Assembly: GCA_965656875.1 (NCBI GenBank)
Contig: CBFHMJ010000002.1
Coordinates: 124,001 to 188,000, forward strand
Direction: 5' to 3'
From: CBFHMJ01 sp965656875
GTDB taxonomy: Bacteria > Pseudomonadota > Gammaproteobacteria > Enterobacterales > Alteromonadaceae
Length of the DNA: 64,000 bases
Part shown: positions 9,014 through 17,719 of the stretch, piece by piece
How the letters are laid out: each line of letters opens with the position of its first letter
Position numbering within the stretch: position 1 is the first letter of the stretch
Notes under the pieces: generated by a model
What the model saw: the letters and a program-made list of their open reading frames with translations, nothing else
Database searches by the model: none
Told to the model about the DNA's origin: nothing
Translations under genes and position numbers: made by a program

Positions 9014-10407
9014 AAGCAAAACTTATCGATTGCACGTTACGAGAAGGCTGTCAGGCACTTCAAACTAATTTTTCAGTACAACAAAGCGTTGAACTGGCAA
9101 GGGATTTATCCCGGTTTGGTGTTGATATGATTGAATGCGGGCATCCCGCTGTTTCTCCGGTTGAAGTTAGTCGGGTTCAGGCTGTTGTTGAGGCTACTGA
9201 AGTGCCTGTACTGGCGCATGCTCGTTGCAACAGAGTGGATATTGATGCGGTTGTTGAAGCCCGGGCTCCCTGGATTGGTTTGTTCATCGCGATTAATGCC
9301 ATCTCTATGAAAGCCAAGTTTCCCGGAAAAAGTCGGGATGATGTATTAGGGCTGTTTCGTGATGCTATTCGCTATGCAAAATCTGCTGGCTTGAACGTGC
9401 GGGCAACACTGGAGGATGCCGGACGTACTGAATGGTCTGATATACGGCAAGTGTTTGATATTGCCCGCGAAGAAAATGCTGACCGATTTTGTTTCGCCGA
9501 CAGTGTGGGAAATTTGCTCCCAGACGAAACTGAAGAGCGACTGACGCAGATATCGCGTTTAGTTCAGCCGGCCAGCAGTCATGATTCAACAATTGGTGGT
9601 ATCGCCCTGGAATATCATGGACACAATGATCAGGGGTTGGCGCTGGCGAATGCTCTGGTGGCCATTAAAGCTGGTTTTGACTGGATTTCTGTGAGTTGTA
9701 ATGGCATTGGTGAGCGGGCTGGTATTACGGATACTTTTCAGCTTGCTACGTTACTGCATACACGATGGAAATCGAGGACATTTCGACTGAAGCAGGCAAG
9801 GCATCTTTCTCGAAAAGTTGAAGTATATAGTCGTATTACACGGTCGCCGATGCAGCCATTTGTCGGTGATAACAGTTTTGTTCATAGCTCCAGGTTGCAT
9901 CAGCGAGCGATGAAAAATGATCATCAGGCTTATACACTGGTTGATCCGGCTGTGGTAGGCGGTAGCACACAGTTGAAGAAGATCCGTGAATATGATGCAG
10001 ATGCATTATTTATAGAACCTTTTGAGAAGTCGGCAACCGAATTGAAGTATCACCGTCATGGTCCAGGTAAACGATTCGTTATGATTGATAACCGATTACT
10101 TGATTTTTCTCCTTACTACATCATTGCTCGTACCGTTTCTGATATTGATAATAGCGTAGAAGCCCATGTTGATCCGCATACTCATTCTTGCGACTCGGTA
10201 TTTATGTTTTTAGGTGATGGTGAGGATTATCAGGGGCTGACTGTTGAGGTTAGTGTCGCTAATGAAACCCGACAGTTAACCAGCCCTGCGACCGTTTTTA
10301 TTCCTGGTGGTAGTGAACACACCTACCGTTTTATTCAGGGAAGCGGGACGTATATTAATTTCGTAAATTCAGGTAATTACAATTTAAGCCTGATGGAGTC
10401 GTCATGA
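9010..10407 (+). CDS. DRE-TIM metallolyase (homocitrate/isopropylmalate synthase-like) fused to a cupin
   Basis: A 465-residue two-domain protein. Residues 1-~275 form a HMGL-like TIM barrel: DCTLREG at the N terminus (catalytic Arg), the metal motif YHGHNDQG, and GIGERAG. Residues ~280-320 (PFVGDNSFVHSS, then YTLVDPAVVGG) match the linker subdomain of homocitrate and isopropylmalate synthases. Where those enzymes carry an allosteric domain, this one ends in a cupin (residues ~365-460) with HTHSCDS and a PGGSEH motif. The barrel should condense acetyl-CoA or a similar acyl donor with a 2-oxo acid, or carry out the reverse aldol-type cleavage. The gene overlaps both neighbours by four bases. 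Barrel and cupin are clear; substrates are unknown. Confidence 0.8.
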   Translation: MKAKLIDCTLREGCQALQTNFSVQQSVELARDLSRFGVDMIECGHPAVSPVEVSRVQAVVEATEVPVLAHARCNRVDIDAVVEARAPWIGLFIAINAISMKAKFPGKSRDDVLGLFRDAIRYAKSAGLNVRATLEDAGRTEWSDIRQVFDIAREENADRFCFADSVGNLLPDETEERLTQISRLVQPASSHDSTIGGIALEYHGHNDQGLALANALVAIKAGFDWISVSCNGIGERAGITDTFQLATLLHTRWKSRTFRLKQARHLSRKVEVYSRITRSPMQPFVGDNSFVHSSRLHQRAMKNDHQAYTLVDPAVVGGSTQLKKIREYDADALFIEPFEKSATELKYHRHGPGKRFVMIDNRLLDFSPYYIIARTVSDIDNSVEAHVDPHTHSCDSVFMFLGDGEDYQGLTVEVSVANETRQLTSPATVFIPGGSEHTYRFIQGSGTYINFVNSGNYNLSLMESS

Positions 10408-11147
10408 AGCAGTTTGATAAAAATGCAGAAGCTTACCAACGTATCAGAGGCAAGATCAGTTATCCGGAATCTTTGTATGAGGCTTTGGAAAAAATGTCGT
10501 TGAACCATCGTTATGCGTTGGATATTGGTTGTGGAAACGGCGTGTCCACTGGACGATTAACCGGACGCTATCAAAATATCGAAGGCGTGGATCTGGGAGA
10601 GAATTTAATTGTTCAGGCGCGGGATAATTTTCCTGAAATTGCGTTTTCGGTAGGCAAAGCTGAGGAATTTACGGCTGACAAACAATATGATTTGATCACC
10701 AGTGCGACCTCTTTCTACTGGATGGATCGAGAAAAAGTGGCGGCAAAATTACCGACCTTACTGGCTGAAGGTGGAGTGTTCTGCGCGTATAAGTATGACT
10801 GGCCTGTGGTGTATGGTTCATTGCGAGATTTTATTGAATCAGAGCTTAGTCAGCACTGGTGTCACCACAGAGATCGCCGCATCGTTGATTATGATAACTC
10901 AGCTGAAATTTTGACTAACGCAGGTGGTTTCGCTGATACCAGTCGTCGGGTATTTCCAAATATCGTGTCATTAACCCCTGAAGAGGTTGCCTTATTCTTC
11001 TTATCCACCAGTTACGTCACTCGTTACATTGAACAGTCGGGAAATGCGGATTACCCGGAACAGTTCCTGAACAAAGTTCTGGAGATAGCAACCGAGTCCT
11101 CTGTTAACGTTAACTTTGATATTCATGCTTATGTTGCACGCAACTGA
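10404..11147 (+). CDS. SAM-dependent methyltransferase
   Basis: A 247-residue class I methyltransferase. The SAM-binding glycine loop is LDIGCGNGVSTG (residues ~40-50), followed by an acidic residue in VDLGEN and the motif IV-like YDLITSATSFYWMD. It would methylate an O, N or C atom of a pathway intermediate in the cytosol. It starts inside the stop codon of the synthase-cupin gene (ATGA) behind GGAG, so it is probably translationally coupled to it. The target atom cannot be predicted from sequence. Confidence 0.85.
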   Translation: MKQFDKNAEAYQRIRGKISYPESLYEALEKMSLNHRYALDIGCGNGVSTGRLTGRYQNIEGVDLGENLIVQARDNFPEIAFSVGKAEEFTADKQYDLITSATSFYWMDREKVAAKLPTLLAEGGVFCAYKYDWPVVYGSLRDFIESELSQHWCHHRDRRIVDYDNSAEILTNAGGFADTSRRVFPNIVSLTPEEVALFFLSTSYVTRYIEQSGNADYPEQFLNKVLEIATESSVNVNFDIHAYVARN

Positions 11148-11181
11148 TGATTAGCGTGCAGGTTAAAGGAGTGAAACCGTA

Positions 11182-12843
11182 ATGTGTGGCATTCTTGGTG
11201 GTTTTTCAAACGTGCATCAAAAAGCAGATGTTGAGCACGCATTGTCTTTGATGAAACACCGGGGACCATACAACAGTGGCGTCTGGTTTGATCGTGGTGT
11301 CGCTGTGGCAATGAATCAGTTGCCCATGCTGCAAAGCGGTGAGCCATCCGAATTACCTGTACGACATCACAATCAGATAGTGACGTTCAATGGTCAGTTA
11401 TATCGCGATGATGCGTCATCGTTAGCACAGGAAGTGTCTGTGCTATCGGATTTTCTGACCAGAGGAGAAGTACCTGATGGCATGTTAGCTGCGGGTATCT
11501 GGCAAACAGATGCTAAGCAGTTCACACTGGTGCGTGATGCGTTTGGTATCAAACCGCTTTATTACTACTTTGACAAATCTGAGCAGGCATTCTGGTTTTC
11601 TTCTGAATTAAAACCTTTGCTTAGTTTAATCGCCACACCTGCCGTAAACAGCCACGCATTAATGCAGTTTATCGTGACGGGTCACATGTTAGATGAACAG
11701 ACACCGTGGGAAAATGTTCAGTTACTACCACCAGGGTCTGTGTTGACAATAGACCGAGCCTCTTTAGACATTTCAATCACCACAGCGACTAATCTCCCTT
11801 TTTCCGATTTGACTGTTAGCAACACAATCAGTGAACACGAGCTTTCAGACGAGTTGGAGTCATTGCTTCGTGAGCAGGTGAATCGTTACCAACGCTCATT
11901 TCGTGATATTGCTTTGTTAAAAAGTGGTGGTATGGATTCTGGCTTGATTGATCTGATGGCTGATAAAGCATTGCCAGTATTTCATTTGAAGTCACCTGAA
12001 ACCGGTGATGATGGGTTAGACAATACGACAATCACATCAGATTTATATCAGGATGAACTGAAAGAAAGTGATTTCTGGCCGTTGCTTGAGCGAGCTGTTA
12101 ACAGCATGGGAATGCCGACTCGGATGTCCAGTGTTGTGATGTATCAGCAACTGGCCGAGATGCTGGCAAGTCAGTCATTTCATGGCGTGTTATTGGGAGA
12201 AGGCGCAGATGAATTATTCTGCGGCTATCCAAGACATGAGGCCTGGTCTGCCCAGGATGAGTTGAGCGTGTCTGATATTACACGAGCTTATTTTGGTGAC
12301 TGGGAGAAAAAGCTCACACTGCTACCGGAATCTTACAGAGCATCCGTTAACGAGCAAATTCAGCACTATATACAGTGTTTGTCTCATACTTATCACGATA
12401 ACCTGGAAGGATTGATTCAATGGCTGGATCGGCGTTTTTCTTTAGAGCCATTACTACGTCGTGCTGATCATTTATTGATGTCACAGACGGTAGAGGGACG
12501 GTTACCTTATCTATCTCATGCGATGGTGAATATCACTCAACGAATGTCGAAACGCTGTGTTGTTGATGGTAAAGGCAAGTATCCCCTTCGTCAGTTAGCT
12601 GAGAAATCAGGCTTGTTTAGCCGACATTATCAAAAATCACATTTTCGAGCGCCGTTTCAACAGTGGCCTGACGTTTGTAATCAACTGAAGTCTTTTGTTC
12701 AACAATTATGTCGCTCTTCGAAGGTTCCTGTTTTATCGGAATGCGATGAAAATCAGTTGGCAACATTAGGTAGCGCAGAGTTGTTCTCTCTGGCCACGGT
12801 TGGTATTTGGTATCAACAAGTCAAGGGGCTTCTTGATGAGTAA
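11182..12843 (+). CDS. Asparagine synthase-like glutamine amidotransferase
   Basis: A 553-residue AsnB-family protein. It begins MCGILGG, so the Ntn-hydrolase glutaminase Cys2 is present, and MKHRGP with FNGQLYR follow as in class II glutaminases. The synthetase domain (from ~residue 215) has the PP-loop KSGGMDSG and an EGADELFCGY motif. It should use glutamine and ATP to amidate a carboxylate, on either asparagine-type or pathway substrates. Intact Cys2 argues against a beta-lactam synthetase, which lacks a working glutaminase. AGGAG lies twelve bases before the ATG, and a 34-base gap separates it from the methyltransferase, so it can be translated independently. Its 3' end overlaps the oxygenase gene by eight bases. 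Confidence 0.85.
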   Translation: MCGILGGFSNVHQKADVEHALSLMKHRGPYNSGVWFDRGVAVAMNQLPMLQSGEPSELPVRHHNQIVTFNGQLYRDDASSLAQEVSVLSDFLTRGEVPDGMLAAGIWQTDAKQFTLVRDAFGIKPLYYYFDKSEQAFWFSSELKPLLSLIATPAVNSHALMQFIVTGHMLDEQTPWENVQLLPPGSVLTIDRASLDISITTATNLPFSDLTVSNTISEHELSDELESLLREQVNRYQRSFRDIALLKSGGMDSGLIDLMADKALPVFHLKSPETGDDGLDNTTITSDLYQDELKESDFWPLLERAVNSMGMPTRMSSVVMYQQLAEMLASQSFHGVLLGEGADELFCGYPRHEAWSAQDELSVSDITRAYFGDWEKKLTLLPESYRASVNEQIQHYIQCLSHTYHDNLEGLIQWLDRRFSLEPLLRRADHLLMSQTVEGRLPYLSHAMVNITQRMSKRCVVDGKGKYPLRQLAEKSGLFSRHYQKSHFRAPFQQWPDVCNQLKSFVQQLCRSSKVPVLSECDENQLATLGSAELFSLATVGIWYQQVKGLLDE

Positions 12844-13831
12844 CTTCTGGATCCCGGATCATTCCAGACCTTTTAGCTGGCAAGGTGATGAACTGGAGCA
12901 ACATTTATCTCCTCGCGATGAACGGTATGGGCGATTACTACACACGCTGCAACGTGTTGATGAACGACAAATAATTCTACTGCGTCAATACAATTCATTC
13001 AGACCTTTATATCTCGATATTCACCGGCAGCTTGAGCAAGGTTGCGGAGTCTGGTTATTCCGATTGAATGAACTGACGGGATTAACCAAAGAGGAATACC
13101 AACAACTTTTTTTCAAGTTATGTCTGTTCATTGGGCAGCCGGTATCCGTTGATCGCTTCGGTCAAAAACTAAAATCAGTGATGGACAAAGGGCAAAAAGA
13201 TTCGGTCTTTCAGCCGGTGAGAGGCCACCTGACTAATCAGGCGTTACCGTTTCATACCGATCGGGCTGACTTGACGATGTTAGGCTGCTGGTCCCCGGCA
13301 GCAACGGGAGGAGAGTTGTCAGTATGTTCTTCGTCGCAATTACTACAGCGTTTACAGACGGAGTCTCCAGCAGCGATAAGAACGTTGATGAAGAACATCC
13401 CTCACGATTTAAGAGACGAGGGGGCATTTGGAAAACCTGTGACGAGTCACCCGGTTATTGTCGATACCGACCAGGTTTTTCTGGTGAGATACATTCGTCG
13501 TTTTATTAACTCCGTTAAGCGTCATGGCATCCAACTGGAGCATTCGATTGTTGAAGCATTAGATGCGCTGGACCGTTTACTTGAGTTGGACAAATATCAC
13601 TCTCCACTTCATTACACTTTGCTGCTGCAGCCCGGTGATGTGCTTATTCTGAACAATCATACGACACTACACGCCAGACAAGCTTTTGAGGATTCTTCAA
13701 CTTGTCAGCGTTACCACTTACGTTGCTGGCTGGCGAGCGAATATTCGCGAGCATTGCCAGACGCATTCTCTGATGTTTTTCACGATGTGGCTCCCGGGAG
13801 TCTGCGAGGAGGTATCTTGCATGCAGAATGA
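12836..13831 (+). CDS. TauD/TfdA-type Fe(II)/2-oxoglutarate oxygenase
   Basis: A protein of about 331 residues of the TauD/clavaminate synthase-like family. The iron ligands are seen as HTD in LPFHTDRAD and the distal His in NNHTTLHARQAF; the 2-oxoglutarate-binding Arg is in RYHLRCWLA. It would hydroxylate an unactivated carbon, or desaturate or cyclise, with release of CO2 and succinate. The start is the ATG that overlaps the AsnB-like stop, behind GGGG; an upstream start at 12800 would add 12 residues inside the previous gene. It is probably coupled to the amidotransferase. Its place between amidotransferase and adenylation genes suggests it decorates an amino-acid building block. Confidence 0.85.
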   Translation: MSNFWIPDHSRPFSWQGDELEQHLSPRDERYGRLLHTLQRVDERQIILLRQYNSFRPLYLDIHRQLEQGCGVWLFRLNELTGLTKEEYQQLFFKLCLFIGQPVSVDRFGQKLKSVMDKGQKDSVFQPVRGHLTNQALPFHTDRADLTMLGCWSPAATGGELSVCSSSQLLQRLQTESPAAIRTLMKNIPHDLRDEGAFGKPVTSHPVIVDTDQVFLVRYIRRFINSVKRHGIQLEHSIVEALDALDRLLELDKYHSPLHYTLLLQPGDVLILNNHTTLHARQAFEDSSTCQRYHLRCWLASEYSRALPDAFSDVFHDVAPGSLRGGILHAE

Positions 13832-14681
13832 TCAGCTACTCAAGTTCTTGTCTCACTTATTGTCTGTTGAATCTGGTATTGAACCCGCAAAGTTCGACTG
13901 GTATCGAGATAACTGGCAGTTACCAGCCATCGATTACTGGCGAGTAGAGTCTCCGGGGCGTTTATGGCGTGATCCGAAAACCGGGGCGGGTGTCAGAGAA
14001 CGAATCACAATTGCTGAATATTTCCGACGTTTAGGTGTCGAGCAATTATTTGATCCGAATGAACCTGGATGTCTGTTGGTGATGCAATATCAGGTAATCA
14101 ATCCCTGGGGATTTGTTGGTTATCAGTTTGGTGAAAGTTTATTGATTGATTTAGGGTACTATCAACCGGTGGCAGAGCAGGATGAAGGCATCAATCGGGA
14201 TTGCTGGTACGTAAAGCCGTTAGATAACTCTCACTGGATTGGGCAGAATCGCCGGGTAAAACTGCAAAGGCATGACGGCGCATCTGGTGTGGTGTTAACG
14301 TCGGATATTAATGAGTGGCGTGGAACATTCACAGGAAAAGATGGCGTTAAGTGCTTTTCAGATATACGCCATTCTGCGATTCAGAAAATTATTATCCAGC
14401 GGGCCCTGGCGCATAATTATCATGTATTACAGCAACAATTGAAGAATACACCAGCAAATCTGGCTGAACTGGTTGATAGTGATGTGCTATCGGGCGTTTT
14501 AGCCGCAGCGCATTTATGTGGTTGTGAAGCTGTCGGACGATTTTTGTGTGCGGATGAAGATGCAGCTGATGAAACAAATACGACGATATCCGACTATATT
14601 CGTTTATTTTCAGGTTATCACATAAATCCTTACCGGTTTTCAGCACCCGTCGAGGGGCAAAGTGAGGCACAACATGCCTGA
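13821..14681 (+). CDS. Unknown protein resembling a lysozyme-like fold
   Basis: A 286-residue protein I cannot name with certainty. Its central part (MQYQVINPWGFVGYQFGE, then LLIDLGYY, a WRGTFTGKDGV segment, SGVLAAAHLCG and a final DYIRLFSGY) follows the order of conserved blocks in a lysozyme-like family often seen with phage or secretion effectors. The catalytic Glu expected before the aromatic-Asn block is not visible: CLLVM stands there. No signal peptide is present, so it should be cytosolic. The start is the ATG at 13821 with GAGGAGG eight bases upstream; the longer frame from 13686 lies inside the oxygenase gene. It overlaps both neighbours. The fold assignment is from remembered motif order and needs checking. 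Confidence 0.5.
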   Translation: MQNDQLLKFLSHLLSVESGIEPAKFDWYRDNWQLPAIDYWRVESPGRLWRDPKTGAGVRERITIAEYFRRLGVEQLFDPNEPGCLLVMQYQVINPWGFVGYQFGESLLIDLGYYQPVAEQDEGINRDCWYVKPLDNSHWIGQNRRVKLQRHDGASGVVLTSDINEWRGTFTGKDGVKCFSDIRHSAIQKIIIQRALAHNYHVLQQQLKNTPANLAELVDSDVLSGVLAAAHLCGCEAVGRFLCADEDAADETNTTISDYIRLFSGYHINPYRFSAPVEGQSEAQHA

Positions 14682-16206
14682 ATATAAAGGCAGTGTTTTC
14701 TGGCAATACATTACGCTTAATAAAGCCGCTACACCTGATAAAGCGTTTATACGTTATCGAGATCATCAGGTTACCTGGCGTCGGTTGTTTGAATTGGGAG
14801 AGATTCTGTGGGAACAGATGTCTGATGAAAACGCCGATATTCTGGTTATTCCTGCCCGAGAAGATAATCTGCCCCAATATGTTCTGGTCGCGGCTTGTCT
14901 GGTCAATCGTATTCCTTTTGTGCTGAGCCATATTGAAGATGTTGAACAGGATGCGGTGATTCAATCGGCTTGTCAGCTTAGTAAGCCTTGTAAAATCACC
15001 ATTGATGCACTGGGTGAGGCTGTCTGGTGTTCAGCTTGTATGATGGTGTCGAGTGTCGAGCTACATCAATCTGACCAACAGGACGGTGCGTTATTACTAC
15101 CGGCATGGAGTGATGTCATATATGTAGGCCGAAGTTCAGGCACAACTGGGATACCAAAACTGGTGCCTGTGACTGCTCGTTCATTTGATGACTTTTTGCC
15201 TGAAGTGTTAACACGATTTCCTCTGAAAGACAGTGACGTTATGGGCGATTTTGCGCAAATGCCATCGGACATGACAATTACTAATCTTATTTTGTGTCTT
15301 GCCGCCAATGCGACCTGGGTTCCTTTGTGTACCATTCGTGATCGGATGATGCTGTTTAACAGTTTTTCACAGCATGGCGTGACCTGTTTTAGAAGTGTGG
15401 CGTCCAGTTTGAACTTTATTAATGCCTGTATTTCGCGAGGTATGCCACTGCCTGATACGTTTAAATGGTTTTGTTTTGGTGGAGAACGACTGACCTGGCA
15501 GGCATTGTCACTGGTTTTTGAAAGTAATCTTAAAGCACAGGTGTTTAATTCTTTTGGTGCAACTGAGTTGGCAGGGTTTGTTACCTTGGGAGAAGTTGAA
15601 CCAGAAGGCCTGGATCAGCGAGAACTGGTTCATCAGTCGATTTCTGATGACGTGGAAATTGGCCCGTTTTTCGATGATGTTAAATACAGCTTTCATGCTC
15701 GACAATCTCTTCATCTGACTTCTGCTCGATTTCCACACTATTTTATTCAGGTTACTGGTGGAAAAGCTGAATGGCGTAAATGGCGTCAAACGGGAAATGG
15801 CCAATCAATCATCGCAACCGGTGATCAGGTGGTTATTGATAACAACCAGCTTTTTGTGACAGGGCGAACTGATAGTCTGATAAAACTCAAAGGGCAGTTT
15901 ATTAACATCGAAAATGAAGAGTATGCGGTCTATAAGGCTACAGGACTCAAGTGCCTGATACATATTAACGATGCAGATTTAACACTGTTTTTCCGTCAAC
16001 AAGACAGTGATGAAGTGCAATTGAAACTGGCATCGGTTCGTACAGCGATTGCACATCTTGGCTTGCAGTTAAGTTATCATTTCGTTGACCAGTTTCCCGA
16101 AACACCATCAGGTAAAATTCAACGACGATTACTGCCACAGAAGCCCCTTGATGACGATGAAGAAGACGAGATGTTAAGTCGGAAATTTTCTTCTTTAGGT
16201 AAATGA
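14674..16206 (+). CDS. Stand-alone adenylation enzyme (AMP-binding)
   Basis: A 510-residue ANL-superfamily adenylating enzyme. Core motifs in order: GRSSGTTGIPKLVP (A3), FNSFGATE (A5), IATGDQV (A7), VTGRTDSLIKLKGQFI (A8) and PSGKIQRR with the catalytic Lys (A10). It activates a carboxylic or amino acid as acyl-AMP and probably loads it on a carrier protein of the cluster. After A10 comes an acidic tail (PLDDDEEDEML) and then a short basic end, which is unusual and could be a docking tail. The start may be ATG 14674 or GTG 14662; both have purine-rich sequence upstream. It is the last gene of the overlapping series. The specificity pocket was not decoded. Confidence 0.88.
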   Translation: MPEYKGSVFWQYITLNKAATPDKAFIRYRDHQVTWRRLFELGEILWEQMSDENADILVIPAREDNLPQYVLVAACLVNRIPFVLSHIEDVEQDAVIQSACQLSKPCKITIDALGEAVWCSACMMVSSVELHQSDQQDGALLLPAWSDVIYVGRSSGTTGIPKLVPVTARSFDDFLPEVLTRFPLKDSDVMGDFAQMPSDMTITNLILCLAANATWVPLCTIRDRMMLFNSFSQHGVTCFRSVASSLNFINACISRGMPLPDTFKWFCFGGERLTWQALSLVFESNLKAQVFNSFGATELAGFVTLGEVEPEGLDQRELVHQSISDDVEIGPFFDDVKYSFHARQSLHLTSARFPHYFIQVTGGKAEWRKWRQTGNGQSIIATGDQVVIDNNQLFVTGRTDSLIKLKGQFINIENEEYAVYKATGLKCLIHINDADLTLFFRQQDSDEVQLKLASVRTAIAHLGLQLSYHFVDQFPETPSGKIQRRLLPQKPLDDDEEDEMLSRKFSSLGK

Positions 16207-16317
16207 AAAGCTTCTATATAATTAACAGTTATTTTACAAAGCTATCTTTCTGTCAGTAGTTACATCGCGGTGAGACACACGGTAGCTGGTTACACAGGTT
16301 GATGCCGTAAGGAATCT

Positions 16318-17571
16318 ATGAAAATAATCAATACCGTACCTGAGAAGCAAAGCAACAATATTGTGAAATTTACGCTGCCTGCACTGTTTGTCCTGCTCAT
16401 CATTTTATATGCCTTTCTTTCTTCTTCCGATTCTCGTCAGCAAGTTGAATACAGCAAATTATGGACAACTCAGGTTCAGCAAGGTGATCTTACGATGGCC
16501 GTCACCGGATTTGGTGCTTTGGAAGTGAAAGAAACCCGGTTTATTACCAGCCCGGTTAATGCGGTGATTGAAAGTGTGCATGCGGTCGCCGGTGATGTTG
16601 TTGAGCCTGGAAAGGTTTTGTTGGAATTATCAAATAACGATATTGAGCAACAGGTTTCAATGGCAAGGCTGGAACTGGTCAAAGCAAAGTTTGAGCAGGA
16701 TATGGAATTATCTCGCTATCAGATGAAATTGTTGTCTGATAAAGCTCGGTTATCTGATTTGAAGTCGCAACGTGACTTGCAGCAGCTTAAATTAACCGCA
16801 GAAGCTGAGTTACATAAAAAAGATATTATTAGTGAGCTGGATCTCAAACAAACAGCACTGGCATTACAACAACTGGAAAACCAGATAGAGCTGGAGCAAG
16901 AAGTGCTGAACTATTCTCAGACTCACCTGGTAACAGCACAGCAAGCGTACAACCAGATGATTGAAGAGTTAAATGCCGTTCATGATGAACGTATCGCATT
17001 GAAAGATAAGCTGTTAGTCAGGGCGACCATTCCTGGTGTTGTGCAAGCATTAACGATTAAACCCGGGCAAAGTATTATGCAAGGGGGAGAATTAGTACAG
17101 ATAAGCGGTGGAGAAGCATTTATCGCTCGGTTGATGATCCCGCAACGGGAAGTTACCCGTATAGTGCCAGGACAAGAAGTGCTGCTGGATACCTACGGAG
17201 GCAGTGCAAAGGGGCGTGTCAGCCATATTAATACCCGAGTTATTGATGGCAAGATTGAAATCAAAGTTAATCTTGAAGGTGAGTTACCAGGAAATGCCCG
17301 GGCCGAACTTAATGTTAAAGCACGAATTATCGTTGGTGAATCTCAGGATTCACTGTATATCCCGCAACCGCCGGGCGCTGAAGCAAATACTACGCATGAC
17401 ATGTACGTTATCAATGAAGACTCCGACAATCTGATTGCGACAACGGTTCGGTTTGGAGAAATCTCAGGCAAATACATTCAAGTCTTGTCAGGACTATCTT
17501 TGAATGATGAAGTGGTGATGAGTGATATGTCTGATTTTGCAGACAAACGTACAGTGCCGGTTATTCGTTAA
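16318..17571 (+). CDS. HlyD/MacA-type membrane fusion protein
   Basis: A 417-residue periplasmic adaptor. One N-terminal membrane segment (residues ~17-35) is followed by a split biotinyl-lipoyl domain, a long coiled coil (residues ~115-225, with two Gln/Leu-rich helices), and beta-barrel domains. Such proteins join an inner-membrane ABC or RND transporter to an outer-membrane channel. No transporter gene lies beside it: it follows the adenylation gene after 111 bases and is followed by pabA. It may serve export of the cluster product with a transporter encoded elsewhere, possibly left of the window. Membership in the cluster is inferred from strand and position only. Confidence 0.85.
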   Translation: MKIINTVPEKQSNNIVKFTLPALFVLLIILYAFLSSSDSRQQVEYSKLWTTQVQQGDLTMAVTGFGALEVKETRFITSPVNAVIESVHAVAGDVVEPGKVLLELSNNDIEQQVSMARLELVKAKFEQDMELSRYQMKLLSDKARLSDLKSQRDLQQLKLTAEAELHKKDIISELDLKQTALALQQLENQIELEQEVLNYSQTHLVTAQQAYNQMIEELNAVHDERIALKDKLLVRATIPGVVQALTIKPGQSIMQGGELVQISGGEAFIARLMIPQREVTRIVPGQEVLLDTYGGSAKGRVSHINTRVIDGKIEIKVNLEGELPGNARAELNVKARIIVGESQDSLYIPQPPGAEANTTHDMYVINEDSDNLIATTVRFGEISGKYIQVLSGLSLNDEVVMSDMSDFADKRTVPVIR

Positions 17572-17719
17572 CCATATAGCAACAGAAAAGCTAAGAATTT
17601 GATTTCTTTAATTGCCATCCTGATTTGTAAAACTACAATGCTAACCCATTAAGGGGATTGTGTAAGGTTAGCTTGTACAATCCTGGCTATTGATGCTTTC
17701 GCTTATAGGGTAGTGCCTT

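Noticed and set aside
11182..12843. Beta-lactam synthetase call for the AsnB-like protein
   Set aside because: The glutaminase Cys2 (MCGI) and surrounding motifs are intact, whereas beta-lactam synthetases have lost them; ordinary amidation is the safer call.
14392..14964. 190-codon minus-strand open frame
   Set aside because: It lies antisense across two well-supported overlapping genes and has no recognisable domain or ribosome site.
17655..17683. Inverted repeat GGATTGT...ACAATCC before pabA as a terminator or attenuator
   Set aside because: Only seven base pairs with a long loop and no T run; too weak to list as a feature.
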